A stretch of DNA of 64,000 nucleotides from Neoarius graeffei. Its lineage: Eukaryota; Chordata; Actinopteri; Siluriformes; Ariidae. The stretch is from contig NC_083571.1 in assembly GCF_027579695.1 (NCBI RefSeq), positions 72,797,279 to 72,861,278 on the forward strand, given 5' to 3'. The notes under the pieces are model-generated. The model made no database searches, had not been told where the DNA came from, and saw only the letters and a list, made by a program, of their open reading frames with translations. Of the stretch, positions 9,369 through 17,001 are shown piece after piece; the stretch's first letter is position 1; each line of letters starts with the position of its first letter. A program made the position numbers and the translations under genes.

Positions 9369-11474
9369 TTACATTGGAGCCTTCTTTATTCTGCTGGCAT
9401 GGATCCACTGTGGAAAAAGGTCCGTTAGCACAGCCGTGCGAGTTACAGCGAGTACATCGGTGGGCCCACTGTAGGGTGACTCCTCCATGGGAGCGTTTAG
9501 TTTAGCGAATCTCTTTACTAAAACTCTGTCCCCTACCTCAAAGGGGTGAGTGTGTGCCTCTGGAATGGGAGGCTTTTTGGAATTTACTCTCGCCCAATAC
9601 TCATCCAGCACCCGCATGAGACCCACCGCGTACTCGCTGAGATGTACTTCAAGATCACCCGTTCCTATAACCTGCATGCCTCTACGCCAAGGGACAGGAA
9701 AGGGGCGTCCCATGACGAGCTCGTACGGAGATAAATTGTCGAGAGCGACCTGAGCAGTCATGCGCATATCAGCGAGGACCAACGGTAAAACTTGGACCCA
9801 ATTTTTCGTGCCTGCGTCTTGCATAGCCTTACGCAACTTACCCTTAATTGTTCTATTCGCGCGCTCCACAATGCCAGAGGACTGTGGATGGTATGGGATA
9901 TGAAAACGCCAATTGATCTTGAGGTCTTTACATAGCTCCTGCGTTACCTTAGAGGTGAACGGCGTTCCCTTATCAGAGTCAATTCCTACCGGAAGACCGT
10001 AACGTGGGATAATTTCCTGTGTAAGTTTGTTCACTGCTGTTCGGGCGTTCTCTTTGCTACACGGGAAAGCCTCAATCCACCGTGAAAATTTGTCAATCAT
10101 GACCAAAAGGTATTTGAACGGGCCCTGCTTTGGCATGTGAGTGAAGTCGATCTGCCATTCTTGGAAAGGCGTGTCGGGTATGGGAAGGTGCTGATGTACC
10201 GCGCCTGGTTTAGATAGATTATTCTGGGCGCACGTTAAACACTTGTCCAGAATATTGTGTGCGTCTGTGTGCAAATTATTGATGCAGAATGTTCTGTTCA
10301 TATCCTCCACTACCCCTCTTCGGCCGCGATGAGTGGGACCATGGAACTCGCGGACGAGAAAGGGAGTACAGTGACGAGGTAAACAAAGACGGCCCTGTGC
10401 GTCAAGCAAAACGCCACTCTTCTCTGTCGCGCCCTGGGCGTCCCAGAACTGCGTATCTGCCACAGAGGCCGAGGCCTGGATAGAAATGAGATCTATGTCA
10501 GGTAAGACAGCGCTAACCATGCGATCAGTAGAAACTAAAGCGCAATTAAAGCCTGGAGGCAGGACACCGGATGCGGCTGCAGCTTTAGCGACTCGATCAG
10601 CGAATGAATTGCCCTTTACTTCAAATGAGTCCCCTCTTGTGTGCGCGCGTGTCTTAACAATGGCCAACGTGCACGGAAGGAGACAGGCGGTGATTAAATC
10701 AGTAACAAGTGAAGAATGAGAAATGGGCTTACCGTCGGCTGTCGTAAACCCCCGAGACGCCCAAATGCGGCCGAAGTCGTGCGCCACGCCGAAAGCGTAG
10801 CGTGAGTCGGTGTAAATAGTAACGTCTGTGTCTTGAGCCAAAATACACGCGCGAGTCAAAGCATAGAGCTCCGCAGCCTGAGCAGAAGAAAAAGGCAAAG
10901 AATGAGCTTCAACAATTTCATCAGGGAGGCGACAAACAGAGTAACCACACAGGAACACACCATCCGCAGGGCGGGAACAGGAACCATCTACAAAAAGAGA
11001 ATCGCCTGTGGAAAGAGGGGTGGAGTGTAAGTCTGGGCGGATGCTAGTCTCAAAAACAATATTAGAAAGACAGTCATGTGAGTCAAACGCAACATCGTCA
11101 TCCTGTGAGTTAAGAAGACGCTGAAGAGCGTGGGCGACAGAATCAAACGACGAGGAGGGCTTAACAGTGAGATGCTCTGTGGCCAAAAGAATAAACTCAT
11201 AGCCAGAGCGACGCTGAGCAGACAAATGCTGAGTGCTAAGATTCCGCAGAATGTACACGACGTCATGTGAAGTGTGTAAAATGAGCGGATGCGACAAAAC
11301 AAGTTTTTCAGCGTCCGTGACCATGAGAGCACACGCAGCAACAGCCCTAAGACAGCCAGGAAGCCCTTGTGCCACAGCGTCAAGAGTTTTAGACAGAAAC
11401 GCGCAAGGTCGCATGCCCCCCCCCGTGCTCCTGAGCCAGCACCCCAGAGGCGGTCCCCTTCTGATTGCACACAT
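9369..11474 (-). CDS. pol: ERV-B pol, RNase H and integrase part
   Basis: The frame continues pol after a one-base shift at the C9 run 11416-11424 (G run in the coding strand). It covers the end of RT, RNase H (LFVDGSCS, YTDSRYAFG) and integrase with the zinc-binding HHCC set (HGPTHRGR then CLTCAQNN), core residues D in WQIDFTHMP, D in IDSDKGTPF and E in HPQSSGIVERANR. A C-terminal domain carries PYSGPTDVLAV, a GPY/F-like motif. All catalytic residues are visible and no stop interrupts the 701-codon frame. Homopolymer indels are also a common sequencing error, so the true gene may be intact. Confidence 0.9.
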   Translation of the reverse strand: MCAIRRGPPLGCWLRSTGGGMRPCAFLSKTLDAVAQGLPGCLRAVAACALMVTDAEKLVLSHPLILHTSHDVVYILRNLSTQHLSAQRRSGYEFILLATEHLTVKPSSSFDSVAHALQRLLNSQDDDVAFDSHDCLSNIVFETSIRPDLHSTPLSTGDSLFVDGSCSRPADGVFLCGYSVCRLPDEIVEAHSLPFSSAQAAELYALTRACILAQDTDVTIYTDSRYAFGVAHDFGRIWASRGFTTADGKPISHSSLVTDLITACLLPCTLAIVKTRAHTRGDSFEVKGNSFADRVAKAAAASGVLPPGFNCALVSTDRMVSAVLPDIDLISIQASASVADTQFWDAQGATEKSGVLLDAQGRLCLPRHCTPFLVREFHGPTHRGRRGVVEDMNRTFCINNLHTDAHNILDKCLTCAQNNLSKPGAVHQHLPIPDTPFQEWQIDFTHMPKQGPFKYLLVMIDKFSRWIEAFPCSKENARTAVNKLTQEIIPRYGLPVGIDSDKGTPFTSKVTQELCKDLKINWRFHIPYHPQSSGIVERANRTIKGKLRKAMQDAGTKNWVQVLPLVLADMRMTAQVALDNLSPYELVMGRPFPVPWRRGMQVIGTGDLEVHLSEYAVGLMRVLDEYWARVNSKKPPIPEAHTHPFEVGDRVLVKRFAKLNAPMEESPYSGPTDVLAVTRTAVLTDLFPQWIHASRIKKAPM

Positions 11475-12951
11475 ACAGGTGAAACGGCAAACGATAGTTC
11501 GGCAGCCCGAGAGCAGGGGCGGAGCACAAAGCTTGCTTCAGAGCCTTGAAGGCCGTTAGCATGTCCTCAGTCCAGACCAGGGGCTGAGTCAAAGGATCTG
11601 AGTGACTTATAGCTGAACGCAAACACTTGTCATAGATTGAACAGTCAGGGATCCATTGACGACAGTAATTGATGAGGCCCAGAAATGCCATGAGAGCGTG
11701 CTTGGTTGCAGGTACCTGAGTGTCCATAATGACTTGAACGCGTTCCGGGCTAAGCCTCCTGGAACCCTGGGAGAGGTCATGTCCCAAGTAGCGAACAGTT
11801 GTGAGGCAAAACTGCAACTTCGTGCGGGAGACCTTGAAACCCTTCTGCGCCAGGAGTGTGAGGAGAGACAATGTGGCGGCAGCACAAGCGTCTTGATCCT
11901 CCGCCGTTACCAGGAGATCATCCGCGTACTGGAGCACCGTGGAGCCCCGGGGAAGACAGAGATCAGCCAGCGCGTCCCGCAATACGGCAGTGAAGACCGC
12001 CGGTGAGTCAATGAAACCCTGTGGCAACCGCGTCCACGTGTATTGTCTTCCCCTGTGTGTGAAAGCAAACAGGGGCTGAGTCTCATGGCCCACAGGAACA
12101 CTGAAAAAGGCAGAGCACAAATCAATCACAGAGAAATAAGCATGGTCACACGGAATAGAAGACATAAGAGAAGGAACGTCAGGGACCACTGGAGCCACGG
12201 GAACGATGAGTTCATTTATTTTACGTAGATCTTGAGTGAGGCGCCATGTGCCATCCGGTTTTGGGACCGGGTTCACTGGGGTGTTATACGGGCTGACACA
12301 AGGAACCACGACACCTTGCTGCAAAAGAGATTGTAGAATATTGTCAATACCATCGAGCTTACTAGGAGACAGAGGGTATTGTTTAACATAAACAGGTGTA
12401 GAGTGTTTAATAACAGCTTCATACGGAGAGCAGCTCACAGAGCCCACATCGTCCTTATGATCCGCCCACAGGGTGTTAGGAAGAGCAGAGAGAACAGGGG
12501 AAGGAGCTTGGGACGTACAAGCAGCGTTCAGAATGTTATGTGGCAGCACAGAACTGGATAAGGCAAAAACATCAGGCGGAGCACCGTCCGGAGTATCAAC
12601 AATCATGTGTGAGCCGCTAAAGGAGATCGAGAGTCCGAGAAGACTCATGAGGTCGCGACCTAAAAGATTAAAAGGGCACTCTGGCATAAAAATGAAAGAG
12701 TGTGAAAAACGCAATGAAGGGTCCAGAGTGCAGATGACAGGTAAGGGTGGTGTACAACTAGAGTCAAAAGGAACCCCTTCTATCCCCACAGAGCTAACAA
12801 ACCGTGTAGATAAAGGACCCTCATAATCCCTCCCTACTGAGGACATAGTGGCCCCAGTATCAAGTATAAACGGATACTCCCTTCCTGCCAAACACAGAGG
12901 CACAAGAGGGAGCTCCGCGTTACGAGGAGAGCTAAAAGAGAGATTTAACAT
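11389..12951 (-). CDS. pol: ERV-B protease and reverse transcriptase
   Basis: The frame is in phase with gag across the UAG at 12990-12988, and this coordinate is just its first ATG. Protease shows the active-site FILDTGAT and the FNLLGRDLMS block; RT follows with YFSVIDLCSAFFSVP, LPQGFIDSPAVF and the catalytic LQYADDLLV. No stop occurs until the frameshift at 11416-11424. The product would be processed from a Gag-Pol fusion; its role is to copy the RNA genome into DNA. Confidence 0.9.
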   Translation of the reverse strand: MLNLSFSSPRNAELPLVPLCLAGREYPFILDTGATMSSVGRDYEGPLSTRFVSSVGIEGVPFDSSCTPPLPVICTLDPSLRFSHSFIFMPECPFNLLGRDLMSLLGLSISFSGSHMIVDTPDGAPPDVFALSSSVLPHNILNAACTSQAPSPVLSALPNTLWADHKDDVGSVSCSPYEAVIKHSTPVYVKQYPLSPSKLDGIDNILQSLLQQGVVVPCVSPYNTPVNPVPKPDGTWRLTQDLRKINELIVPVAPVVPDVPSLMSSIPCDHAYFSVIDLCSAFFSVPVGHETQPLFAFTHRGRQYTWTRLPQGFIDSPAVFTAVLRDALADLCLPRGSTVLQYADDLLVTAEDQDACAAATLSLLTLLAQKGFKVSRTKLQFCLTTVRYLGHDLSQGSRRLSPERVQVIMDTQVPATKHALMAFLGLINYCRQWIPDCSIYDKCLRSAISHSDPLTQPLVWTEDMLTAFKALKQALCSAPALGLPNYRLPFHLYVCNQKGTASGVLAQEHGGGHATLRVSV

Positions 12952-12987
12952 GGCAACGGCTGTGGATTCCGTACCCTGGGGGCAGCC

Positions 12988-13752
12988 CTATAGCGGGGCG
13001 TGATAGCGCTGGTCCTGTCCGTTATTCTGCCGATAGCCCTTAGGTCCGGGATTCTGGCCTTGCAACACATCCCCTAATTCTCCCGTCCTACTCTGCTCAT
13101 CCCTCCGCCGCGCATGGCATTCCCTCATCCAGTGGCCCTCCTTTCCACAATAGTGGCACCTGCCTGTTTTCTTCCGGTTCCCACCCGACCATGTGCGAGG
13201 CCCGGTGCGTGTTTTGTCATTATTATGACGATACAACCCGGGGCCCTGTGGGGCCACAGATAAACATGCTTTATTAGTCTTACAATCTAACAACCCATCA
13301 CTTTCCATTGTCCTCAACCGTTCACCCGCTTGGCGAAGGACCAAATGAGTCCTATCGCTCAAGTGATGTTTCAAAACGTTCTGAACCTCAGGGCGGCAGT
13401 TAGATAAAAAGGTGGACAGGAACATTGGATTGGGTTGAGTCATGTCCAATTCTAACCCACCCAGGTGCTGCCAAACTTCACCAAAACGTTTCCAAAAGGC
13501 CGACGTCACTTCTGACTTTTCCTGTTTACAGTTAGTAACCTGCGACAGATCACGGTTCGCTTGTTTCATAGCCAGTAAATACCTAGTTAACTGCTCACGC
13601 AGGAGCTGCAAAGCATTCGGTGTGTCCCTCCAAAAAAATGTCGACACGGTGCGCTGACGCGGACGGCCACCTTCCTGAGCCGGAGCTATTTCTTCCTTTA
13701 TATTCATAGCGACGTCATTTCTAGGTTGCAACACATCGACTATTTCGAGCAA
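12988..13752 (-). CDS. gag: ERV-B gag, capsid C-terminal part and nucleocapsid
   Basis: The predicted segment contains a capsid-like helical region (DTPNALQLLREQL, FWKRFGEVWQHLG) and one CCHC zinc knuckle, CHYCGKEGHWMREC (C-X2-C-X4-H-X4-C), in a basic tail, as in gammaretroviruses. It ends at UAG (12990-12988); the next codons run on in the same frame for 12 residues into the protease ORF, which suggests stop-codon read-through rather than a frameshift. The N-terminal half of capsid is not visible upstream; a protease-like segment stands there instead. Confidence 0.8.
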   Translation of the reverse strand: MLEIVDVLQPRNDVAMNIKEEIAPAQEGGRPRQRTVSTFFWRDTPNALQLLREQLTRYLLAMKQANRDLSQVTNCKQEKSEVTSAFWKRFGEVWQHLGGLELDMTQPNPMFLSTFLSNCRPEVQNVLKHHLSDRTHLVLRQAGERLRTMESDGLLDCKTNKACLSVAPQGPGLYRHNNDKTRTGPRTWSGGNRKKTGRCHYCGKEGHWMRECHARRRDEQSRTGELGDVLQGQNPGPKGYRQNNGQDQRYHAPL

Positions 13753-14029
13753 ACGCTCCTCATCATATAATCTGTGTCAACTGATGAGGTGTTCAAGTGT
13801 GCAAGCTGTACAAGGTGTTTTGGAGTTTGTGTGAGCTGATCTGAACAGAGCTGCCAGACATACACATACAGAGGGCTTCCAAACCCATACTGCACACCGC
13901 ACATTTCACTTACTTCAATAGTTAGTCCATCTGGAGTGGATGTGAGATTTACTTCTAATTTGCACATTAAATCATGTGCTAACAAATTTACTGGACATGT
14001 ATATGAGATGAGGAATGAGTGGGACGTAA
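13740..14029 (-). pseudogene. Protease/pol-like segment of a different retrovirus lodged inside gag
   Basis: Minus-strand text reads SYTCPVNLLAHDLMCKL then STPDGLTIEVSEMCGVQYG and LYVYVWQL. This looks like the end of a retroviral protease (compare FNLLGRDLM in ERV-B's own protease) and the start of the following pol region, but from another lineage. It lies between the matrix-like ORF and the capsid remnant, in a different frame. ERV-A carries the same segment at 1-190, so the arrangement predates both insertions. Its 82-codon ORF shows no other domain. Confidence 0.55.
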
Positions 14030-14410
14030 CTATTCCTCCCTCGCTTTTACATGGGAGGTTGACTGAGAAAGTTTTGGTTTTGGAATAGCCTTTAAAACAG
14101 GTCTCGGGGTGTAAACACCCTTTGATTTATCCCATACCTTCTTCATGTCAAACCATTTATCATACCCTGCGCGCATATAAGGGCGGTCCCAATCCGGATC
14201 GCCTAAGCTTTCATAAATCATACGGTGCGCTGAAGCAAGGAAGCCTGGATTAAACGTCCCATCACGGGGATACGATGGAATCTGAGGATTTGCCTCCGTC
14301 CACCCAGCCAAATTGTCCAGCCACGGCGTAACGTAATAGCCTAAACCGCACTTATTCATCCATTCCGCCGGGGTGTCTGTGACCTCAGGTTTAGGATACG
14401 AGCCCCCCAT
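14030..14410 (-). CDS. gag: ERV-B gag, matrix-like N-terminal part
   Basis: Start codon at 14410-14408, the first ATG after leader and primer site; begins MGGSYPKPE with glycine at position 2 (possible myristoylation). The 126-codon frame holds the conserved TPAEWMNKCGLGYYVTPW block and a basic, proline-rich end, then stops at 14030 before the foreign pol-like segment. In ERV-A the same protein is frameshifted. Function as matrix (membrane targeting of Gag) is inferred from position. Confidence 0.7.
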   Translation of the reverse strand: MGGSYPKPEVTDTPAEWMNKCGLGYYVTPWLDNLAGWTEANPQIPSYPRDGTFNPGFLASAHRMIYESLGDPDWDRPYMRAGYDKWFDMKKVWDKSKGVYTPRPVLKAIPKPKLSQSTSHVKAREE

Positions 14411-14471
14411 CGTACAGTAAAGCAAACGGATCTGAACAGAAACAAACAGCAGATATTTATCTAAATTTCTA

Positions 14472-14527
14472 TAGCGCGCTCTTCCTGGACTCGAACCAGG
14501 GAAAACAAAGCCCTCCTTAGGGCGCTA
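14472..14527 (-). other. tRNA-like leader fold, ERV-B copy 1
   Basis: Outer stem 14522-14527 with 14472-14477 (TAGCGC/GCGCTA, all Watson-Crick), hairpin 14510-14523 (GCCCT/AGGGC, loop AAGG; its foot competes with the inner outer-stem pairs) and T-arm-like hairpin 14484-14500 (5-bp stem, 7-nt loop TTCGAGT). Confidence 0.6.
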
Positions 14528-14539
14528 CACAAATTTCTA

Positions 14540-14595
14540 TAGCGCGCTCTTCCTGGACTCGAACCAGGGAAAACAAAGCCCTCCTTAGGGCACTA
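14540..14595 (-). other. tRNA-like leader fold, ERV-B copy 2 (tandem duplicate)
   Basis: A 68-bp tandem duplicate of copy 1 that differs inside the fold by one base, which turns one outer-stem G-C pair into a G-U pair. T-arm-like hairpin at 14552-14568. ERV-A has a single copy at 614-667. Confidence 0.6.
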
Positions 14596-14632
14596 CGGAA
14601 CTACTTCCAACCAGGTAGTCAATCAAACATGT

Positions 14633-14640
14633 CTTACCTG
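14633..14640 (-). other. Retroviral splice donor
   Basis: The minus strand reads CAG|GTAAG between primer site and the tRNA-like folds. ERV-A keeps the same site at 705-712. It would serve the spliced env message. Confidence 0.6.
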
Positions 14641-14649
14641 ATTGAGAGT

Positions 14650-14667
14650 ATCACGTCGGGGTCACCA
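14650..14667 (-). other. ERV-B primer-binding site, tRNA-Trp
   Basis: 18 nt identical to the ERV-A site and complementary to the tRNA-Trp 3' end, 3 nt inside the LTR. Confidence 0.88.
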
Positions 14668-14670
14668 AAT

Positions 14671-15100
14671 TGTTAAGATTGCGCTGCGTGCTGTTCAGAT
14701 GCGTTACCAGGAGATCTCCGAGGACAAGAAGAGAGCGAACCACATGACTTAAATCAATCTGGTTTATTCTCAGTCGTGCCCCAACGCGCAGCTGCGTCGG
14801 GGCTTTATATATACACTCTTCATAGGGAGTATCAGCAGTGGAAAATTATGGAATGTGCTTTGCACACTCAGTCAAGGTCACAAGAGTTATGCACAGTTCA
14901 ACAGGATGTTTCACACAAAAACATAGACAAAATCAGGATATGAAACAGGAACAGAACATGAAAAAGTACAAAATGTACAGAGCAGCGCGTATTATAGCTA
15001 GCCTAAAGTTAACCCTAAACTGCTACACTACACGACAGTCACCCTTGGGCCGCGCATTTACAAGAGTAGGTTTAGGAGTATTCAGGATTATATTCTTACA
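14671..15100 (-). repeat. 5' LTR of ERV-B
   Basis: U3 starts at 15100; TATA box TATATATAAA at 14804-14813, AATAAA at 14763-14768, U5 ends at 14671. Any ORF on the plus strand of either LTR is fortuitous. Confidence 0.93.
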
Positions 15101-15393
15101 GGGACACACCAGCGCTCTGCGTGGCGGAGATTCTCTGCTCGCTTTGTGGATCCATGGCGTGGTGTTCGAGCGATGTTGCTGACGGTGTCACGGCGGCGAT
15201 GCTGGAAATGTGGGACTCGTTTTCGTGCGCCTTTTGGTGGGACTGTGGCTGCTACACCACGGGAATTACTTCCTGACCCCTACTTGGTGGACTTTTTACT
15301 TTTTTTAATGATTTTTAAATTTATTTATTTTTTTCCTTGTCTATAATTGTAAAGCGTCCTTGGGTTTCTTGAAAGGCGCTATATAAATTTAAC

Positions 15394-15395
<2 letters not shown>

Positions 15396-15428
<33 letters not shown>
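15396..15428. repeat. (TTA)n tail of the LINE-tailed retroposon
   Basis: About 10 TTA units directly after the retroposon 3' end. Confidence 0.85.
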
Positions 15429-15469
15429 AATAAAGATTAAAAAATATGTGGAAAGCAACATTTTGACAG

Positions 15470-15775
15470 ACGCACAGCTTGTGAACAGGCAAGGCAGGCA
15501 ACTGCTTGGGGCCCCCTGGCCCAGGGGCCCCTGAGAGTCAGGGCCCAAGGGCTTATTTATTTTGTTTTTTTTTATTGTTTTTATTGTTCTTTACCATTGT
15601 ATTTTCACATTTGGAATTTAAAAAACTTTGGTTTCATACATATTTCGTTGGTGTCAGATTATTTATAACATATTGGTGATGAACACTGGTCAGAAGGGCC
15701 CCCTGGAAATTTTTGCTTGGGGCCACAACAGACTCTAGAATCGCCTGTGCATTTTGAAATAGAATTAGGAATACA

Positions 15776-15816
<41 letters not shown>
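15470..15816. repeat. Unclassified hAT-like fragment and (AAT)n microsatellite
   Basis: Two inverted-looking blocks rich in ggggccccctgg (about 15500-15550 and 15685-15725) frame an AT-rich core, a pattern seen in fish non-autonomous DNA elements. (AAT)n at 15776-15816 follows. Confidence 0.4.
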
Positions 15817-15934
15817 CAGCAAATTCATGTACTTTAAACTTTAACTACCACAAAAATAAATTAAATCTTTACAAAAATCACAGTCAAAGGAACACAAATA
15901 CATTTATATTCTTATTTTCTACCCAGAAGTGAGT

Positions 15935-16099
15935 AATCTTAGAGTAGCCATAATAGTAACGTTACTCAAGTAAGAGTATTGTTACTTTAGAATATTACTC
16001 AAGTAAAAGTAAAAGGTATTTTGCAACAAAACAACTCTTAAGAGTACAATTTATCCAAAAAGTTACTCAAGTAAATGTAACTAGTTACTACCGCCTCTA
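15935..16099 (-). repeat. Terminal fragment of a second hAT-like element (Tol2-type end)
   Basis: Repeated actcaagtaa motifs end in gtaactagttactaccgcctct. The reverse complement starts agaggcggtag with acttgagtaa subterminal repeats, as in Tol2-like fish hATs (recalled). The other end is missing. 16100-16493 is hAT-A sequence without recognised content. Confidence 0.45.
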
Positions 16100-16493
16100 A
16101 GTTAGCTAGCTAGCTTAACTAACTAAATTGACATCTGTCATATTTTAGCTAAACATTATCTACACTTACACGGTTTGTTTGGAAAAAACTGTCTAAAGTC
16201 TTTAGCCTCTTGGCTGGTTTGCTGAACATACAGAAGCGCTGCCCAGATCTGAATCACACCAAAGATACTCATACAATATTTTCTAAAGCGTCTCTGATCA
16301 CACACCACAGCGGGGTTTGTTTGCTGCCTGAGCTCCACCTGCTCATGATGCATTTAGAGGCGGCTGGGAAAAACGCATTTCCACATGTTAAAAATGAATT
16401 GAGTGGTTGTAATGGCTGTAAAAAGTGTGGGGGACAGAGGGCACAAAGACGGGAAGTGCGGGGGACATGTCCCCCGCGTCCGCTACGCCCATG

Positions 16494-16604
16494 GTGCAGA
16501 GCTATGGCGATGGCGTCCTCCATAGATCTGTTCACCCGGTATGTGAGCTGGTGGGGGTCGAGTGTGGGGGGGGGGAGACAGTCTTTGATGTGCTGGAGGA
16601 CCAG
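16494..16604 (-). pseudogene. LINE-R1 piece 2
   Basis: Minus-strand text reads LQHIKDCLPPPTLDPHQLTYR and SMEDAIAIALHH, the part of the reverse transcriptase immediately upstream of piece 1. Bounded on the left by hAT-A and on the right by the gypsy element. Confidence 0.85.
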
Positions 16605-16721
16605 TGTTACGGTCGGCTGCACTAATGCTTGTTTCTTTTCAGAGTGTGTGAGACAGGTGTGGTGCATTCTCCCTGATTGAGGCCAGTATAAAGATACTGG
16701 GTGTCTTCCCTTCTCACTCGG
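16605..16721 (+). repeat. Left LTR of the Gmr1-like element, first part
   Basis: Starts tgttacggtc; carries a TATA-like tataaag. Relative to the right LTR it lacks about 26 bp between two gcttgttt repeats. Ends with ccttctcactcgg (16709-16721), repeated at 22118-22130 on the other side of the LINE. Confidence 0.85.
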
Positions 16722-17001
16722 GAATGAGGCAGTGACAGCGAAATTGGACGCGGGACCAACTTCCTGAGTCGTTGGAGCGGCGTCATTGACGGTGTACAGT
16801 TAGGAGACTTTAGGACTAACACTTGAGCAGCTTGTTGATTGTATAGGAAGGCATTTTTTGTTGTCTATCCGCGGGGAGAGACAGATGAGGTGGTGCTCCA
16901 TGTGGCGGTATTCTGATAAAGCTAAGTGTTTCTATATAATTTCCAATATATTTACATATCTTTAATACTTATCTATATTTTATACCTGTTAATGTTGAGA
17001 A

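Larger units (their letters stand above)
8310..15100 (-). mobile_element. ERV-B: young endogenous retrovirus with identical LTRs, env mostly missing
   Basis: Two 430-bp LTRs (8310-8739, 14671-15100) show no difference on visual comparison. A perfect 5-bp duplication gggac lies at 8305-8309 and 15101-15105. On the minus strand the order is LTR, tRNA-Trp primer site, leader, gag, pro-pol, a short env start, polypurine tract, LTR. The layout (gag and pol in one frame separated by UAG, one CCHC knuckle) is gammaretrovirus-like. Most of env is absent, so it could at most have moved inside cells or with help from other copies. Confidence 0.93.
7925..15428 (+). mobile_element. LINE-tailed non-autonomous retroposon, split by ERV-B
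   Basis: The left part (7925-8309) opens with a pyrimidine-rich 5' region. The right part (15106-15428) ends in a tail (tgtaaagcgtccttgggt, ggcgctatataaatt) followed by (TTA)n, typical of fish LINE-mobilised 3' ends. About 710 bp without ERV-B. A roughly 65-bp unit with gtgttccgagcgatgttgct occurs once on each side (about 8248-8310 and 15153-15215), an internal repeat. No ORF of note. Confidence 0.55.
7544..16493. mobile_element. hAT-A: hAT-like element inserted in LINE-R1 and itself filled with insertions
   Basis: The ends are inverted: caggggcgtagcc on the left matches the reverse complement of cgctacgcccatg on the right at 11 of 13 positions. An 8-bp duplication, gtgcaaag (7536-7543) and gtgcagag (16494-16501), is the hAT size. 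Removing the element and one repeat copy restores collinear LINE-R1 text. Own sequence is roughly 7544-7924 plus parts of 15430-16493; no hAT transposase is recognisable, so it was probably non-autonomous. Confidence 0.75.

Noticed and set aside
10289-12826. Plus-strand ORFs of 60-117 codons
   Set aside because: Antisense shadows of ERV-B pol.
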